Shown piece after piece: positions 18,586 to 27,428 of a stretch of DNA of 64,000 nt (within the stretch, counting starts at the first letter, position 1; every line of letters starts with the position of its first letter). Source of the stretch: Sphingomonas sp. Leaf34 (GTDB lineage: Bacteria; Pseudomonadota; Alphaproteobacteria; Sphingomonadales; Sphingomonadaceae). The notes beneath the pieces are model-generated. The model made no database searches. It saw only the letters and a program-made list of their open reading frames with translations, and had not been told where the DNA came from. The translations under genes were made by a program, and so were the position numbers. The DNA lies in the NCBI RefSeq assembly GCF_001421805.1, contig NZ_LMLC01000004.1, forward strand, positions 186,001 to 250,000. The letters run 5' to 3'.

Positions 18586-20090
18586 TCGCGATCGAGGGCG
18601 AGTCGATCCTGACCGCCGCCGAAATGCGCGCGGCGGAAGAGGTGGTGATCGCGACCGGCGTCTCGGTCGAAACGCTGATGGAGCGCGCCGGCACCGCGAT
18701 CGCGCACGCGGTCCGCCGCCTGTCGGAGGCGAACGAAATCCTGATCCTGTGCGGCCCCGGCAACAATGGCGGCGACGGTTATGTCGCCGCGCGCGTGCTG
18801 GCCGAGATGGGGGCGATGGTCCGCGTCGCGGCGCTGTCGGAACCCAAGACGGATGCGGCGAGGGCGGCGCGGGCTGCGTGGCGCGGCCCGGTCGAACGGC
18901 TCGGGGAGGCCGAGCCTGCACCGGTCCTTGTCGACGCCCTGTTCGGAACCGGCCTGACCCGCCCACTCGATGCGACCGAGGCCCCGAGCCGAGCTTCCAA
19001 CCCGGATTGTTCCCCCGCGGACGCGGGGGCGCAGCTAAGTTTCAACGGCGCACCTGACGGCCTATCCTGTTCCCCCGCGTCCGCGGGGGAACAGCCTGTT
19101 GTTGAATGCCTCCGTCTTCTCGCCACCGCCGCGCAACTGACTATCGCCGTCGACCTCCCCAGCGGGCTCGCCACCGACTCCGGCCGCGTTCTCAGCACAC
19201 CCCCCGTCTTCACGCTCACGCTGGCCCTCTGCGCGGTGAAGCCCGCGCATCTCCTCCAGCCCGCTGCGCGCTACTGCGGCCAGATCCGCCTGCTCGACAT
19301 CGGCGTCACCGCGACCAGCCAGGCCGAAGTCCTGCCCACCCCAATCCTCCCGACTCCCGGCCCCGACTCGCACAAATACACCCGCGGCATGGTCGCCATC
19401 ATTGCCGGCACCATGTCCGGCGCCGCCGACCTCGCAGCCCTCGCCGCGATGCGCGCGGGCGCGGGCTACGTCACGCTGGTCGGCGATAGCCAAGGGCCGC
19501 CCCACGCGCTCGTCCGCACACCGTTCTCAACCGACGCCCTCGCCAACGACCGCATCGGCGCGCTCGTCATCGGCCCCGGCCTCGGCCGCGACGACACCGG
19601 CAGGACCCGCCTCGACGCCGCGCTGAGCGCGGGTCATCCGCTCATTATCGACGGCGACGCGCTCCGCCTGATCGACCCCGACCGGATCAAGGCGCTTAAC
19701 GTCCCCGTCATCCTCACCCCGCACGCAGGCGAGTTCGACGCGCTCTTCGGCAAGTCCGATGCCGACAAGATCACCCGCGCCCGCGACGCCGCCACCCGTG
19801 CGAACGCAGTCGTCGTCTTCAAGGGCGCCGACACCGTAATCGCCGCGCCCGACGGCCGCGTCCGCATCGCGCAGGGCGCCAGCGACTGGCTCTCGACCGC
19901 GGGCACCGGCGACGTGCTCGCCGGAGCGATCGGCGCCATGTTAGCGATGGGGCTCGCCGCAGGGCTCGATCCGCTCGATGCCGCCGGCGCCGGCGTGTGG
20001 CTCCACGGTGACGCCGCCCGCCGATTGGGCGCAGCATTTATCGCCGACGACTTGGCGGACGCGCTGCGGTGCGCCAGAGCGGCGCTATGA
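18582..20090 (+). CDS. nnr: Bifunctional NAD(P)H-hydrate epimerase/dehydratase
   Basis: This is a 502-residue fusion. An N-terminal YjeF_N epimerase domain (about 1-215) shows CGPGNNGGDGYVAARVL, ALFGTGLTRPLD and AVDLPSG. A C-terminal ADP/ATP-dependent NAD(P)HX dehydratase domain (about 225-500) shows LTPHAGEF, VVFKGADTVI and the STAGTGDVLAGAIG motif. It repairs hydrated NADH and NADPH. Residues of about 142-172 are encoded by a GC-rich double hairpin that belongs to the intergenic repeat families of this genome. The insert falls in a loop between the FGTGL and AVDLPSG strands and keeps the frame. Start and stop both overlap neighbours by four bases. Confidence 0.93.
   Translation: MIAIEGESILTAAEMRAAEEVVIATGVSVETLMERAGTAIAHAVRRLSEANEILILCGPGNNGGDGYVAARVLAEMGAMVRVAALSEPKTDAARAARAAWRGPVERLGEAEPAPVLVDALFGTGLTRPLDATEAPSRASNPDCSPADAGAQLSFNGAPDGLSCSPASAGEQPVVECLRLLATAAQLTIAVDLPSGLATDSGRVLSTPPVFTLTLALCAVKPAHLLQPAARYCGQIRLLDIGVTATSQAEVLPTPILPTPGPDSHKYTRGMVAIIAGTMSGAADLAALAAMRAGAGYVTLVGDSQGPPHALVRTPFSTDALANDRIGALVIGPGLGRDDTGRTRLDAALSAGHPLIIDGDALRLIDPDRIKALNVPVILTPHAGEFDALFGKSDADKITRARDAATRANAVVVFKGADTVIAAPDGRVRIAQGASDWLSTAGTGDVLAGAIGAMLAMGLAAGLDPLDAAGAGVWLHGDAARRLGAAFIADDLADALRCARAAL
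19007..19096. repeat. Palindromic repeat element inside the nnr coding sequence
   Basis: TGTTCCCCCGCGGACGCGGGGG and TGTTCCCCCGCGTCCGCGGG (continuing GGAACA) are two hairpins separated by about 40 bases. They are of the same CCCCGCG-CGCGGGG type as the intergenic repeats at 32443 and 54656. The insert has no stop in the nnr frame and encodes two similar peptides, CSPADAGAQ and CSPASAGEQ. Confidence 0.8.
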
Positions 20091-21304
20091 CTTCTGAATC
20101 CACTATCGACACCATCATCCGCGTCGCGGCGCGCGGCGACGGGATCACCGCCGACGGCCGCCACGCGCCGCTATCGGCCCCCGGCGACACGCTCGCCGCT
20201 GACGGCACCGTCACCCCCGGACCGCATCACCAGACGCCGCCCTGCGTCCATTTTCCGACCTGCGGCGGCTGCCAGCTTCAGCATCTCGACGACCAGAGCT
20301 ATGCCGCGTTCGTCACCGACCGGATCGCCTCCGCGCTCGACGGGCAGGACCTGTCGTCCCCGATCCGCACCCCGCACATCTCGCCCGTCCGCAGCCGCCG
20401 CCGCGCGACGCTCCATGCCGACGGCAAGGGCGGCAAGATCACGCTCGGCTTCACCGCCGAGAAGGCGCACACGATCGTCGACATCAAGGAATGCTGGATC
20501 CTCGATCCGCGCCTGTTCGCGCTCGTCCAGCCGCTCCGCCAGCTGCTGAGGCGCCTGAACTTCCGCCGCCGCGCCGATATCCACCTGACGCTCGCCGACC
20601 AGGGCGCGGACATCCTGATCACCGGGTTCGCCCCCGAAGGCCTCGCGGCCGCCGAAGCGCTCACCAAATTCTGTGAAGACCACAAAATCGCGCGCGTCGC
20701 GTTCGACGACGGTCTCGGCCCCGAGACGCGCTGGGAGCCTGACGCGGTCACGATCACACTCGGCGGCGTCCCCGTGCCGCTGCCCCCCGCCTCGTTCCTG
20801 CAGGCGACGCCCGATGGCGAGGCCGCGCTGACCGCCGCAGTGCTCGAGGCGATCGGCAAGGCCACCACGGTGGCCGACCTGTTCGCCGGGCTCGGCACCT
20901 TCACGATGGCGATCCCCGCCAAGGTCTACGCCGCCGAAGGTGCGCGCGACGCACTCGCCTCGCTGAAGGCCGCCGCGCACAGCACCCAGCGCCCGGTCTA
21001 CCCAGAGCACCGCGATCTGTATCGCCGCCCGCTGACGGTGGCCGAACTCGATCGCTTCGACGCGGTCGTGATCGATCCACCCCGCTCGGGCGCGCGCGAG
21101 CAGGCGACCGCGCTGGCGGACTGCAAGACGCCGGTGATCGCCTACGTCTCGTGCAATCCGGCCACCTTCGCGCGCGATGCGAAGGAGCTGTGCGACGCGG
21201 GCTGGCGGATCGACTGGGTCCAGCCGGTCGGCCAGTTCCGCTGGTCGACGCATGTCGAGCTGGCCGCCAAGTTCACGCGACCCGTACCCCAATCGTCATC
21301 CTGA
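20087..21304 (+). CDS. TrmA/RlmD-family 23S rRNA or tRNA (uracil-5-)-methyltransferase
   Basis: This 405-residue class I SAM-dependent RNA methyltransferase has a TRAM-like N-terminus. A Fe-S cysteine set (C53, C59 and C62 in CVHFPTCGGC, and C136 in ECWIL) is followed by the SAM-binding VADLFAGLGTFTMAI and the catalytic cysteine in AYVSCNPATFARD. This matches the RumA/RlmD/RlmC group, which methylates uracil C5 in rRNA; which base is modified is not clear. The ATG at 20087 overlaps the nnr stop (ATGA). The last residues and the stop codon lie within the family B repeat that it shares with truA. Confidence 0.88.
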   Translation: MTSESTIDTIIRVAARGDGITADGRHAPLSAPGDTLAADGTVTPGPHHQTPPCVHFPTCGGCQLQHLDDQSYAAFVTDRIASALDGQDLSSPIRTPHISPVRSRRRATLHADGKGGKITLGFTAEKAHTIVDIKECWILDPRLFALVQPLRQLLRRLNFRRRADIHLTLADQGADILITGFAPEGLAAAEALTKFCEDHKIARVAFDDGLGPETRWEPDAVTITLGGVPVPLPPASFLQATPDGEAALTAAVLEAIGKATTVADLFAGLGTFTMAIPAKVYAAEGARDALASLKAAAHSTQRPVYPEHRDLYRRPLTVAELDRFDAVVIDPPRSGAREQATALADCKTPVIAYVSCNPATFARDAKELCDAGWRIDWVQPVGQFRWSTHVELAAKFTRPVPQSSS

Positions 21305-21377
21305 CGAAAGTCAGGACCCAGAGCCCCGAACGCTGCGCGGCGTAACTCTGGGTCCCGGATCAAGTCCGGGATGACGG
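21294..21377. repeat. Family B palindromic repeat, copy 3, across a convergent gene pair
   Basis: CGTCATCCTGACGAAAGTCAG on the left is followed by GACCCAGAG. The right part has CTCTGGGTC and CCCGGATCAAGTCCGGGATGACG. The methyltransferase stop (21302-21304) and the truA stop (21360-21362) both lie within it, so the element is the shared 3' boundary and probably a bidirectional terminator. Confidence 0.8.
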
Positions 21378-22118
21378 GGGCGGGTAAACGGCACTCACGA
21401 AGAACAACCCGTCGGGCGGTGCATTCAGCCCCAGCATCGCCCGATCCTTCGCCGCCAGCGCCCTGGCCACGTCGCCGACCGCCCAGCGGCCCATCCCGAC
21501 CAACGCCAGGCACCCGACCATCGACCGCACCTGATGATGCAGGAACGACCGCGCCGCCGCGTAGATAAACAGCCGCTCGCCCTCGCGCACGATATCGAGC
21601 CGGTCGAGCGTCCGCACCGGACTGTCCGCCTGGCAATGCGCCGACCGAAACGTCGTGAAGTCATGCCGCCCGACGAGCGCCTGCGCCGCCGCCGCCATCG
21701 CCTCCGCATCCAAAGGCTGCGGCACCTGCCACGCCAACCCCGCCTCGAAACTCAGCGGCGCCCGCCGGTTGACGATCCGGTACTCGTAGGACCGCCCGAC
21801 GCACGAAAACCGCGCATGCCAATCGTCGTCGACCACCTCGCACGCCAGCACCGAAACCGGCGCCGGCTTAACCAGCGCATTCAGCCCCTCCATCAACCGA
21901 AACGCCGCGAGTGGCTTCTCGATATCGACATGCGCGCGCATCGCCATCCCGTGCACCCCCGCATCGGTCCGCCCCGCCGCCTGCACCGCGGCGGTCTCGC
22001 CGGTCATCTTGAGTACCGCCGCCTCGAGTGCGGCCTGCACGCTCGGCCCGTGCTTCTGCCGCTGCCAGCCCATGAACGGCCGGCCATCGAATTCCACCGT
22101 CAACGCAAACCGCGTCAA
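21360..22118 (-). CDS. truA: tRNA pseudouridine synthase A
   Basis: This 252-residue TruA makes pseudouridine at positions 38-40 of tRNA anticodon stems. The catalytic Asp is in [21 protein letters not shown] is the conserved strand, and [11 protein letters not shown] the C-terminal motif. No ATG precedes the homologous region [20 protein letters not shown]; the TTG at 22118 overlaps the fmt stop (TTGA), so I take it as the start. The C-terminal residues VYPPPSSRT are read from the family B repeat. Confidence 0.92.
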   Translation of the reverse strand: MTRFALTVEFDGRPFMGWQRQKHGPSVQAALEAAVLKMTGETAAVQAAGRTDAGVHGMAMRAHVDIEKPLAAFRLMEGLNALVKPAPVSVLACEVVDDDWHARFSCVGRSYEYRIVNRRAPLSFEAGLAWQVPQPLDAEAMAAAAQALVGRHDFTTFRSAHCQADSPVRTLDRLDIVREGERLFIYAAARSFLHHQVRSMVGCLALVGMGRWAVGDVARALAAKDRAMLGLNAPPDGLFFVSAVYPPPSSRT

Positions 22119-23041
22119 AGCTGCGTCCCCGAGGGAATCGCAAACCCGCGCAGCAGTTCGGTGGCCGAGGTGACGCCGCGCCCGGCCCGCTGCACCAAGG
22201 TCGGCCGGATCGCGCCGTCGCCACATCCGATCGTGAGCTCGGCGTTGACCGTAAGCCCTTCGCACCCCAGGAAACTGAACGGCAACACGTCCGCCGCCAG
22301 CACCTTCACCCGCTCGCCGGCATGCTCGAACCAGGCCCCCGGCGCCGGGTTCATCGCCCGCACCAACCGCTCGACCTCGGTCGCCGACCGCTCGAAATCG
22401 ATCCGCGCCTCGGCCTTCTCGATCTTGGCGGCGTAGGTCACGCCGTCGTCAGGCTGCGGTCGGGCAGGGTAGGCGTCGAGATCGCCCAACACCTCGACCA
22501 TCAGCCGCGCGCCCATCGCCGACAGCTCGGCGGTGAGGTCGCCCGCGGTCTTCCCCGCAACGTCGGTCCGCCCCTCGAGCCGCACCGCCCCGGTATCCAG
22601 CCCGGCCTCCATCTGCATGATCCCGACGCCGGTTTCCGCATCGCCCGCAAGGATCGCGCGCTGCACCGGCGCCGCCCCCCGCCACCGCGGCAGCAGCGAG
22701 CCGTGCACGTTCAGGCACCCGAACCGCGGCGCATCGAGCACCGCGCGCGGCAGGATCAGGCCATACGCCGCGACCACCGCGACATCCGCCCCCAAAGCCG
22801 CAAACGCTTCCCGCGCGGCCAGCCCCTCGGGCAGCGACGCCTTGAACGACACCGGTGTCCGCACTTCGATCCCCAGCGCCTCCGCCCGCATCTGCACCGG
22901 CGAGGGCACCAGCTCGCGCCCGCGCCGCCCGCCCGGTCGCGCCGGCTGGCAATAGGCCGCCACCACGTCATGCCCCGCCGCGACGAGGGCTTCCAGCACC
23001 GGCACGGCGAAGTCCGGCGTTCCCATGAAGATGATCCGCAT
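22115..23041 (-). CDS. fmt: Methionyl-tRNA formyltransferase
   Basis: This 308-residue enzyme formylates initiator Met-tRNA. It shows [14 protein letters not shown] at the N-terminus, the catalytic [19 protein letters not shown] region, the conserved Asp segment [11 protein letters not shown], and a C-terminal OB-like domain (about 205-308). The ATG at 23041 is the family start. It overlaps truA by four bases and is transcribed away from recR, which lies 53 bases off on the other strand. Deformylase, which acts on the product, is encoded 0.7 kb away. Confidence 0.95.
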   Translation of the reverse strand: MRIIFMGTPDFAVPVLEALVAAGHDVVAAYCQPARPGGRRGRELVPSPVQMRAEALGIEVRTPVSFKASLPEGLAAREAFAALGADVAVVAAYGLILPRAVLDAPRFGCLNVHGSLLPRWRGAAPVQRAILAGDAETGVGIMQMEAGLDTGAVRLEGRTDVAGKTAGDLTAELSAMGARLMVEVLGDLDAYPARPQPDDGVTYAAKIEKAEARIDFERSATEVERLVRAMNPAPGAWFEHAGERVKVLAADVLPFSFLGCEGLTVNAELTIGCGDGAIRPTLVQRAGRGVTSATELLRGFAIPSGTQL

Positions 23042-23094
23042 GACGCCTCTCGAACACGCTGGCGGGGAGCCGCGCAACCCCCTATCTGTTCCCG

Positions 23095-23691
23095 ATGGCA
23101 TCCCCCGAGATCGAGGCGCTGACGCAGGCGCTGGCCCGGCTCCCCGGCCTCGGCCCCCGGTCCGCACGTCGCGCCGTGCTGCATCTGCTCAAGAAGCGCG
23201 ACGCCGCGCTGGGCCCGTTGCGCGAGGCGCTGACCGCGGTCGACGAGCGGCTGGAGAACTGCACCACCTGCGGCAACGTCGATACCACCAACCCCTGCGC
23301 GATCTGCGCCGACCCGCGCCGCGACCAGCGGTCTTTGTGCGTGGTCGAGGAGGTCGCCGATCTCTGGGCGCTCGATCGCTCGCGGCTGTTCCCCGGCCGC
23401 TTCCACGTGCTGGGCGGTCGGCTGTCCGCGCTCGAGGGCATCCGCCCCGAGGACCTCAGCATCGACGGCCTCGTCCGCCGGATCGAGGCGGGCGGGATCG
23501 ACGAGGTCGTGCTCGCGATGAACGCCACGCTCGAGGGGCAGACGACCGCGCACTACATCGCCGAGCGGATCGAACGCTTCCCGGTCCGCGTCACGCAACT
23601 GGCGCACGGGCTGCCCGTCGGCGGCGAGCTCGATTATCTCGACGAGGGCACGCTCGCGCAGGCGTTGCGCGCGCGCCGGCCGATGGCCTGA
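23095..23691 (+). CDS. recR: Recombination protein RecR
   Basis: This 198-residue RecR works with RecF and RecO in loading RecA at gaps. The parts seen are the helix-hairpin-helix [18 protein letters not shown], the four-cysteine zinc site in [16 protein letters not shown], and the Toprim region starting [12 protein letters not shown], with the [13 protein letters not shown] and [16 protein letters not shown] segments. Length is standard. It may share a promoter region with the divergent fmt. Confidence 0.96.
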   Translation: MASPEIEALTQALARLPGLGPRSARRAVLHLLKKRDAALGPLREALTAVDERLENCTTCGNVDTTNPCAICADPRRDQRSLCVVEEVADLWALDRSRLFPGRFHVLGGRLSALEGIRPEDLSIDGLVRRIEAGGIDEVVLAMNATLEGQTTAHYIAERIERFPVRVTQLAHGLPVGGELDYLDEGTLAQALRARRPMA

Positions 23692-23749
23692 TTTCCGCGG
23701 GTTGCGCCAAGTGCTTGACGGCCCCCCGCGCTGTACTTAGCTGCGCATC

Positions 23750-24274
23750 ATGACCGTAATGACCGTTCTCGAAGTCCCCGATCCCCGCCTGCGCCTCGTC
23801 GCCGAGCCGGTGGACACGGTCGACGACTCCATCCGCACGCTCGTCGCCGACATGATCGAGACGATGTACGACTTCAACGGCATCGGCCTGGCCGCGACCC
23901 AGGTCGGCGTGCAGAAGCGTGTCCTCGTCATCGACCTTCAGGAAGAGAAGGACGAGGAGGACAAGTCGATCAAGGCGCCCAAGGCGTATATCAACGCCGA
24001 GATCCTGTCGGTCAGCGACGAGATGTCGACGTATAACGAAGGCTGCCTCTCGATCCCCGAGCAATATGCCGAGGTCGCCCGCCCGTCGCGCTGCGTCGTC
24101 AAGTGGCTCGACGAGACCGGCGCGGCGTTCGAGGAAGAGCTCGACGGCCTGCTCTCGACCTGCATGCAGCACGAGATCGACCATCTCGACGGCGTGCTGT
24201 TCATCGACCACATCAGCCGCCTCAAACGCGACATGGTGCTGAAGAAGCTGGCGAAGGCACGCAAGCTGGGGTGA
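23750..24274 (+). CDS. def: Peptide deformylase
   Basis: This 174-residue type I deformylase removes the formyl group from nascent proteins. All three motifs are present: GIGLAATQVG, EGCLSIP with the metal Cys, and QHEIDHLDGVLF with the two metal His and the catalytic Glu. A second ATG three codons in would also serve as start; the first is kept because both fit. It lies 58 bases after recR on the same strand. The methionine aminopeptidase for the next step is at 58015. Confidence 0.96.
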   Translation: MTVMTVLEVPDPRLRLVAEPVDTVDDSIRTLVADMIETMYDFNGIGLAATQVGVQKRVLVIDLQEEKDEEDKSIKAPKAYINAEILSVSDEMSTYNEGCLSIPEQYAEVARPSRCVVKWLDETGAAFEEELDGLLSTCMQHEIDHLDGVLFIDHISRLKRDMVLKKLAKARKLG

Positions 24275-24366
24275 GGGGTGGGTTTGCGCGCGCGGGAGTG
24301 ACCGCGTGGGTATAAGCCCGCGGGTGTAAGCGTCTTATGGGCGCGTCCGCCCACCCAACACCCAAC

Positions 24367-24527
24367 CACCCCGGCGAAGGCCGGGGCCCAAGTGGGGGAC
24401 GGTGCTGACAGAGCGCAGTCTTCCGTTACCACGACCTCTCCAATTGGGCCCCGGCCTCCGCCGGGGTGGTACCCATATATTGTGGTAGGCAACGCTCCCA
24501 TCTAGTTCTCCCGCGAAGGCGGGAGCT
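24367..24527. repeat. Family A composite palindrome, copy 4, plus a family E hairpin
   Basis: A full family A copy (about 24367-24470) has CCCCGGCGAAGGCCGGGGCC, a centre with GAGCGCAG and CCGTTACCACGACC, then CCAATTGGGCCCCGG and a closing arm. A single hairpin CTCCCGCGAAGGCGGGAG follows at about 24508. The rest of the 24275-24743 gap holds no convincing gene. Confidence 0.8.
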
Positions 24528-24743
24528 CAGGACCACAAACGCCACCGCGTGCGACCCAGCCTACCGCCCCGCGCGAGAGCAAAATATTCAGGCTGTCCTA
24601 CCCCGCGCGTTCGACGTATGTTCCGCGCATGACGTCTCTATCCGCATCCCAAACCCGCTCGCTGGCGCGCGCATCGTCCCCTCGAAACATGCTGCACCTG
24701 CGTCTGCACTTTGTGAACTTCACTCTGGTTTCGGCCGCACAAA

Positions 24744-26195
24744 ATGGCTGAGTTCGCCATCATCGCCGTCCTCGCGCTCGCCGCGGGCGTCCTCCTCGGC
24801 TGGCTGCTGGCCTCGCGCCGCGCTTCGGCCCTCGCCAGCGACCTCGCCGTAGCGCGGACCAAGGTCGCCGACGCCGACCTCATCCGCACCGCACGCGACG
24901 CGGTCGAGCGCGAGCGCAACGCTGCGATGCAGGATCTCGCCACGCTGCGCGCGCAGAACGCGGAGCGCGCCACCGACACCGATCGCCTCCGCCTCGACCT
25001 CGCGACGATCCGCACCGATCGCGACGCCGCGCGCACCGAGATCGCGACGCTCAAGGCGCAGGGCGAGGCGTTCGAGGCGCGCCTGCTCGAACTGCGCGAT
25101 GCGAAGGACGTCATGGCCGCGCAGTTCGGCGACGTCGCCAACAAGCTGCTGAGCGATGCGCAGAAGACGTTCCTCGACCGCGCCGACGCACGCTTCCGCC
25201 AGTCGGAGGAATCCGCCGGGCTGAACCTCAAGTCGATGCTCCAGCCGGTCAGCGATCGCCTGCAACGCTATGAAGAGGGCGTCGCCAAGGTCGAGGCCGA
25301 GCGCCGCGACGCGTTTGGCGACCTGAAGGGCCAGATCGAACAGATGCGGCTCGGCCAGGAAAAGGTGTCGACCGAGGCGGCCAAGCTCGTCAATTCCTTG
25401 CGCAACGCCCCCAAGTCGCGCGGCCGCTGGGGCGAGCAGCAGCTCAAGAACGTCCTCGAAACCTGCGGCCTCAGCGAACACACCGACTTCCAGACCGAGG
25501 TCAGCGTCGCAGTGGGCGATGACGGCGCCAGATTGCGCCCGGACGCGATCATCCGCGTCCCCGGTGGCCGCGCACTGGTCATCGACGCGAAGGTGTCGCT
25601 CAACGCCTATCAGGACGCGTTCGGCGCGGTCGACGATGCCGAGCGGCTGATCGGCCTTGCGGCGCATGCGGCGTCGATGCGTGCGCACGTCAACGGCCTC
25701 GGCAACAAGGCCTATTGGAGCCAGTTCGCCGACACGCCGGACTATGTGATCATGTTCGTCCCCGGCGAGCATTTCCTATCGGCGGCGCTCGAGCATGATC
25801 CGACGCTGTGGGATTTCGCCTTCGAAAAGCGCGTCCTGCTGGCGACGCCGACCAACCTGATCGCGATCGCTCGCACGGTCGCGGCGGTATGGCGGCAGGA
25901 GAAGCTCGCCAACGAAGCGCGCAAGATCGGCGAGCTCGGCAAGGAGATGCACGATCGCCTCGCCAAGGTCGCGGACGACTTGCGCAAGGTCGGCGTCGGT
26001 CTCAACAGCGCGGTGAAGAACTTCAACGGCTTCACCAATTCCTTCAACGGCCGCCTGATGGTCACTGGCCGCAAGTTTCGCGACCTGAACATCGAAACAG
26101 GCGCACGCGACCTGGAAGACGTGTCGTCGGTCGACGCACTGGCGTTAGGTGAGGGACCCGCGCTGATCGAGAAGCCCGAGAGTATTGAGCGCTGA
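24744..26195 (+). CDS. rmuC: DNA recombination protein RmuC
   Basis: This 483-residue RmuC has one N-terminal membrane helix (about 5-22), a long Ala/Arg-rich coiled coil (about 25-210), and the conserved C-terminal core. The core includes KSRGRWGEQQLKNVLE, RPDAIIRVPGGRALVIDAKVSL and DYVIMFVPGEHFLSAAL, with a PD-(D/E)XK-like pattern. RmuC limits certain DNA rearrangements; its exact activity is not settled. It is flanked by family A repeats on both sides and appears to be a single-gene unit. Confidence 0.9.
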   Translation: MAEFAIIAVLALAAGVLLGWLLASRRASALASDLAVARTKVADADLIRTARDAVERERNAAMQDLATLRAQNAERATDTDRLRLDLATIRTDRDAARTEIATLKAQGEAFEARLLELRDAKDVMAAQFGDVANKLLSDAQKTFLDRADARFRQSEESAGLNLKSMLQPVSDRLQRYEEGVAKVEAERRDAFGDLKGQIEQMRLGQEKVSTEAAKLVNSLRNAPKSRGRWGEQQLKNVLETCGLSEHTDFQTEVSVAVGDDGARLRPDAIIRVPGGRALVIDAKVSLNAYQDAFGAVDDAERLIGLAAHAASMRAHVNGLGNKAYWSQFADTPDYVIMFVPGEHFLSAALEHDPTLWDFAFEKRVLLATPTNLIAIARTVAAVWRQEKLANEARKIGELGKEMHDRLAKVADDLRKVGVGLNSAVKNFNGFTNSFNGRLMVTGRKFRDLNIETGARDLEDVSSVDALALGEGPALIEKPESIER

Positions 26196-26210
26196 TACGG
26201 TTATAGAAAA

Positions 26211-26311
26211 CCACCCCGGCGAAGGCCGGGGCCCAATTGGGGACGGTGCCAACTGAGCGCAGGACGTCGTTACATCTGCCATTCCAATTGGGCCCCGGCC
26301 TTTGCCGGGGC
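26211..26311. repeat. Family A composite palindrome, copy 5
   Basis: CCACCCCGGCGAAGGCCGGGG plus CCCAATTGGGG on the left pairs with CCAATTGGGCCCCGGCC and TTTGCCGGGG on the right. The centre has GAGCGCAGGACGTCGTTACA. It lies 16 bases after the rmuC stop. Confidence 0.85.
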
Positions 26312-26430
26312 CGTGGTAGCGAGCGTATATGGTTCCGCAGAAACCGATCGGTACAAAATTCGTTCACCTCCCGGAAACCTTTCCCCAGACCGCGCATTAT
26401 CCCGGCAACACCCCTCAGAGTGACCCGGCC

Positions 26431-26508
26431 ATGAAGCACCTCGTCCCCATTTTCTGCGCGCTCATTCCCTTCGCAGCGGTCATTGGCGCCTGCGTGACCT
26501 GCCCCTGA
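26431..26508 (+). CDS. Possible 25-residue lipopeptide or entericidin-like peptide
   Basis: ATG AAG CAC opens a 25-codon frame with a basic start, a hydrophobic stretch of about 17 residues and a lipobox-like VIGAC with Cys21, then ends four residues later. If real, it would be a tiny membrane-anchored peptide. No clear ribosome site is seen, only a weak GAGTGA, and no homologue is recognised. It fills part of the 400-base gap between rmuC and rplI that otherwise holds a repeat and a terminator. Confidence 0.3.
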   Translation: MKHLVPIFCALIPFAAVIGACVTCP

Positions 26509-26531
26509 TCCGCATCTCGACTACGCAAAGA

Positions 26532-26567
26532 AAAAGGCCCGCCCGGATCGCTCCGGGCGGGCCTTTT
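26532..26567 (-). terminator. Rho-independent terminator of the rpsF-rpsR-rplI operon
   Basis: A 16-bp perfect stem (AAAAGGCCCGCCCGGA with TCCGGGCGGGCCTTTT) and a four-base loop end in a T run on the minus strand, 27 bases past the rplI stop. Because the stem carries A and T at both ends, it could also stop transcription from the other side. Confidence 0.9.
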
Positions 26568-26593
26568 CGTAGCGGCCAGATAAGGCGAGGGGG

Positions 26594-27190
26594 TTAGCCC
26601 TGCGCCTCGTCCTCCTGGTCGCGCGGGGCTTCGGCGGTGGCGCCGGGCTCTGCGTTCGGATCGTAATCCTCGACGAAGCCAGCCTCGTCACGCTCGAACA
26701 TCGACGACATAACGTCGACGCCCGAAGCCTGCATCTCCGCCTCTTCCGGCGAGCGGGCGACGTTGACCTTGACGGCCACCGAAACCTCGGGGTGGAGTGC
26801 AACCTTGACGGTGTACACGCCGATCGCCTTGATCGGCTTGTCGAGCACGATCGCCGACTTGGCGACCTTGTGACCATCGGCCACCAGCGCATCGACCAGA
26901 TCGCGAACCGCGACCGAACCGTAGAGCTGACCGGTGTTCGACGCCTGACGGATCAGGGTGATGGTCGTGTCGTTGAAGGTCTTCGCTTCGGTCTCGGCAT
27001 CGCTGCGACGCGATGCGTTGTCCGATTCGATCCGCGCACGGTTCGATTCGAACACCTTGCGGTTGGCTTCGTTCGAACGAAGCGCCTTCTTGTTCGGGAG
27101 AAGGAAGTTACGGGCGTAGCCGTCCTTTACCTTCACCACGTCGCCGATGGCGCCGAGCTTTTCGACGCGCTCAAGCAGAATGACGTCCAT
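26594..27190 (-). CDS. rplI: 50S ribosomal protein L9, with acidic C-terminal extension
   Basis: This is L9 of the large subunit: MDVILLERVEKLGAIGDVVKV and GYARNFLLPNKKA at the N-terminus, a connecting helix, and the C-terminal rRNA-binding domain to about residue 150. The typical length is near 150; here a further stretch of nearly 50 residues is strongly acidic and low in complexity (DEAGFVEDYDPNAEP, RDQEDEAQG). The gene is last in rpsF-rpsR-rplI and a strong terminator follows. The tail has no known role; similar tails occur in other sphingomonads as far as I recall. Confidence 0.95.
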   Translation of the reverse strand: MDVILLERVEKLGAIGDVVKVKDGYARNFLLPNKKALRSNEANRKVFESNRARIESDNASRRSDAETEAKTFNDTTITLIRQASNTGQLYGSVAVRDLVDALVADGHKVAKSAIVLDKPIKAIGVYTVKVALHPEVSVAVKVNVARSPEEAEMQASGVDVMSSMFERDEAGFVEDYDPNAEPGATAEAPRDQEDEAQG

Positions 27191-27201
27191 GTGGGCGCTC
27201 C

Positions 27202-27426
27202 TTACTTAACGATGTAGGGCAGCAGGCCCAGATGACGCGCACGCTTGATGGCCTGGGCCAGTTCGCGCTGCTTCTTTGCGGCCACCGAAGTGATACGCGA
27301 CGGGACGATCTTGCCACGCTCGGACACGAAGCCCTGCAGCAACCGGACGTCCTTATAGTCAATCCGGGGAGCGTCTTTGGCGGAGAACGGGCAGCTCTTG
27401 CGGCGGCGGAAGAATGGACGTGCCAT
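27202..27426 (-). CDS. rpsR: 30S ribosomal protein S18
   Basis: This 74-residue basic S18 shows [25 protein letters not shown] and the SKITSVA-like [29 protein letters not shown] segment. S18 forms a dimer with S6 on the small-subunit platform. It lies two bases after rpsF and eleven before rplI, so the three are one operon. Confidence 0.97.
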   Translation of the reverse strand: MARPFFRRRKSCPFSAKDAPRIDYKDVRLLQGFVSERGKIVPSRITSVAAKKQRELAQAIKRARHLGLLPYIVK

Positions 27427-27428
27427 GA

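Noticed and set aside
10730..26311. Possible CRISPR array from repeated palindromes
   Set aside because: Copies are single, kilobases apart, with no spacers of regular length and no cas genes.
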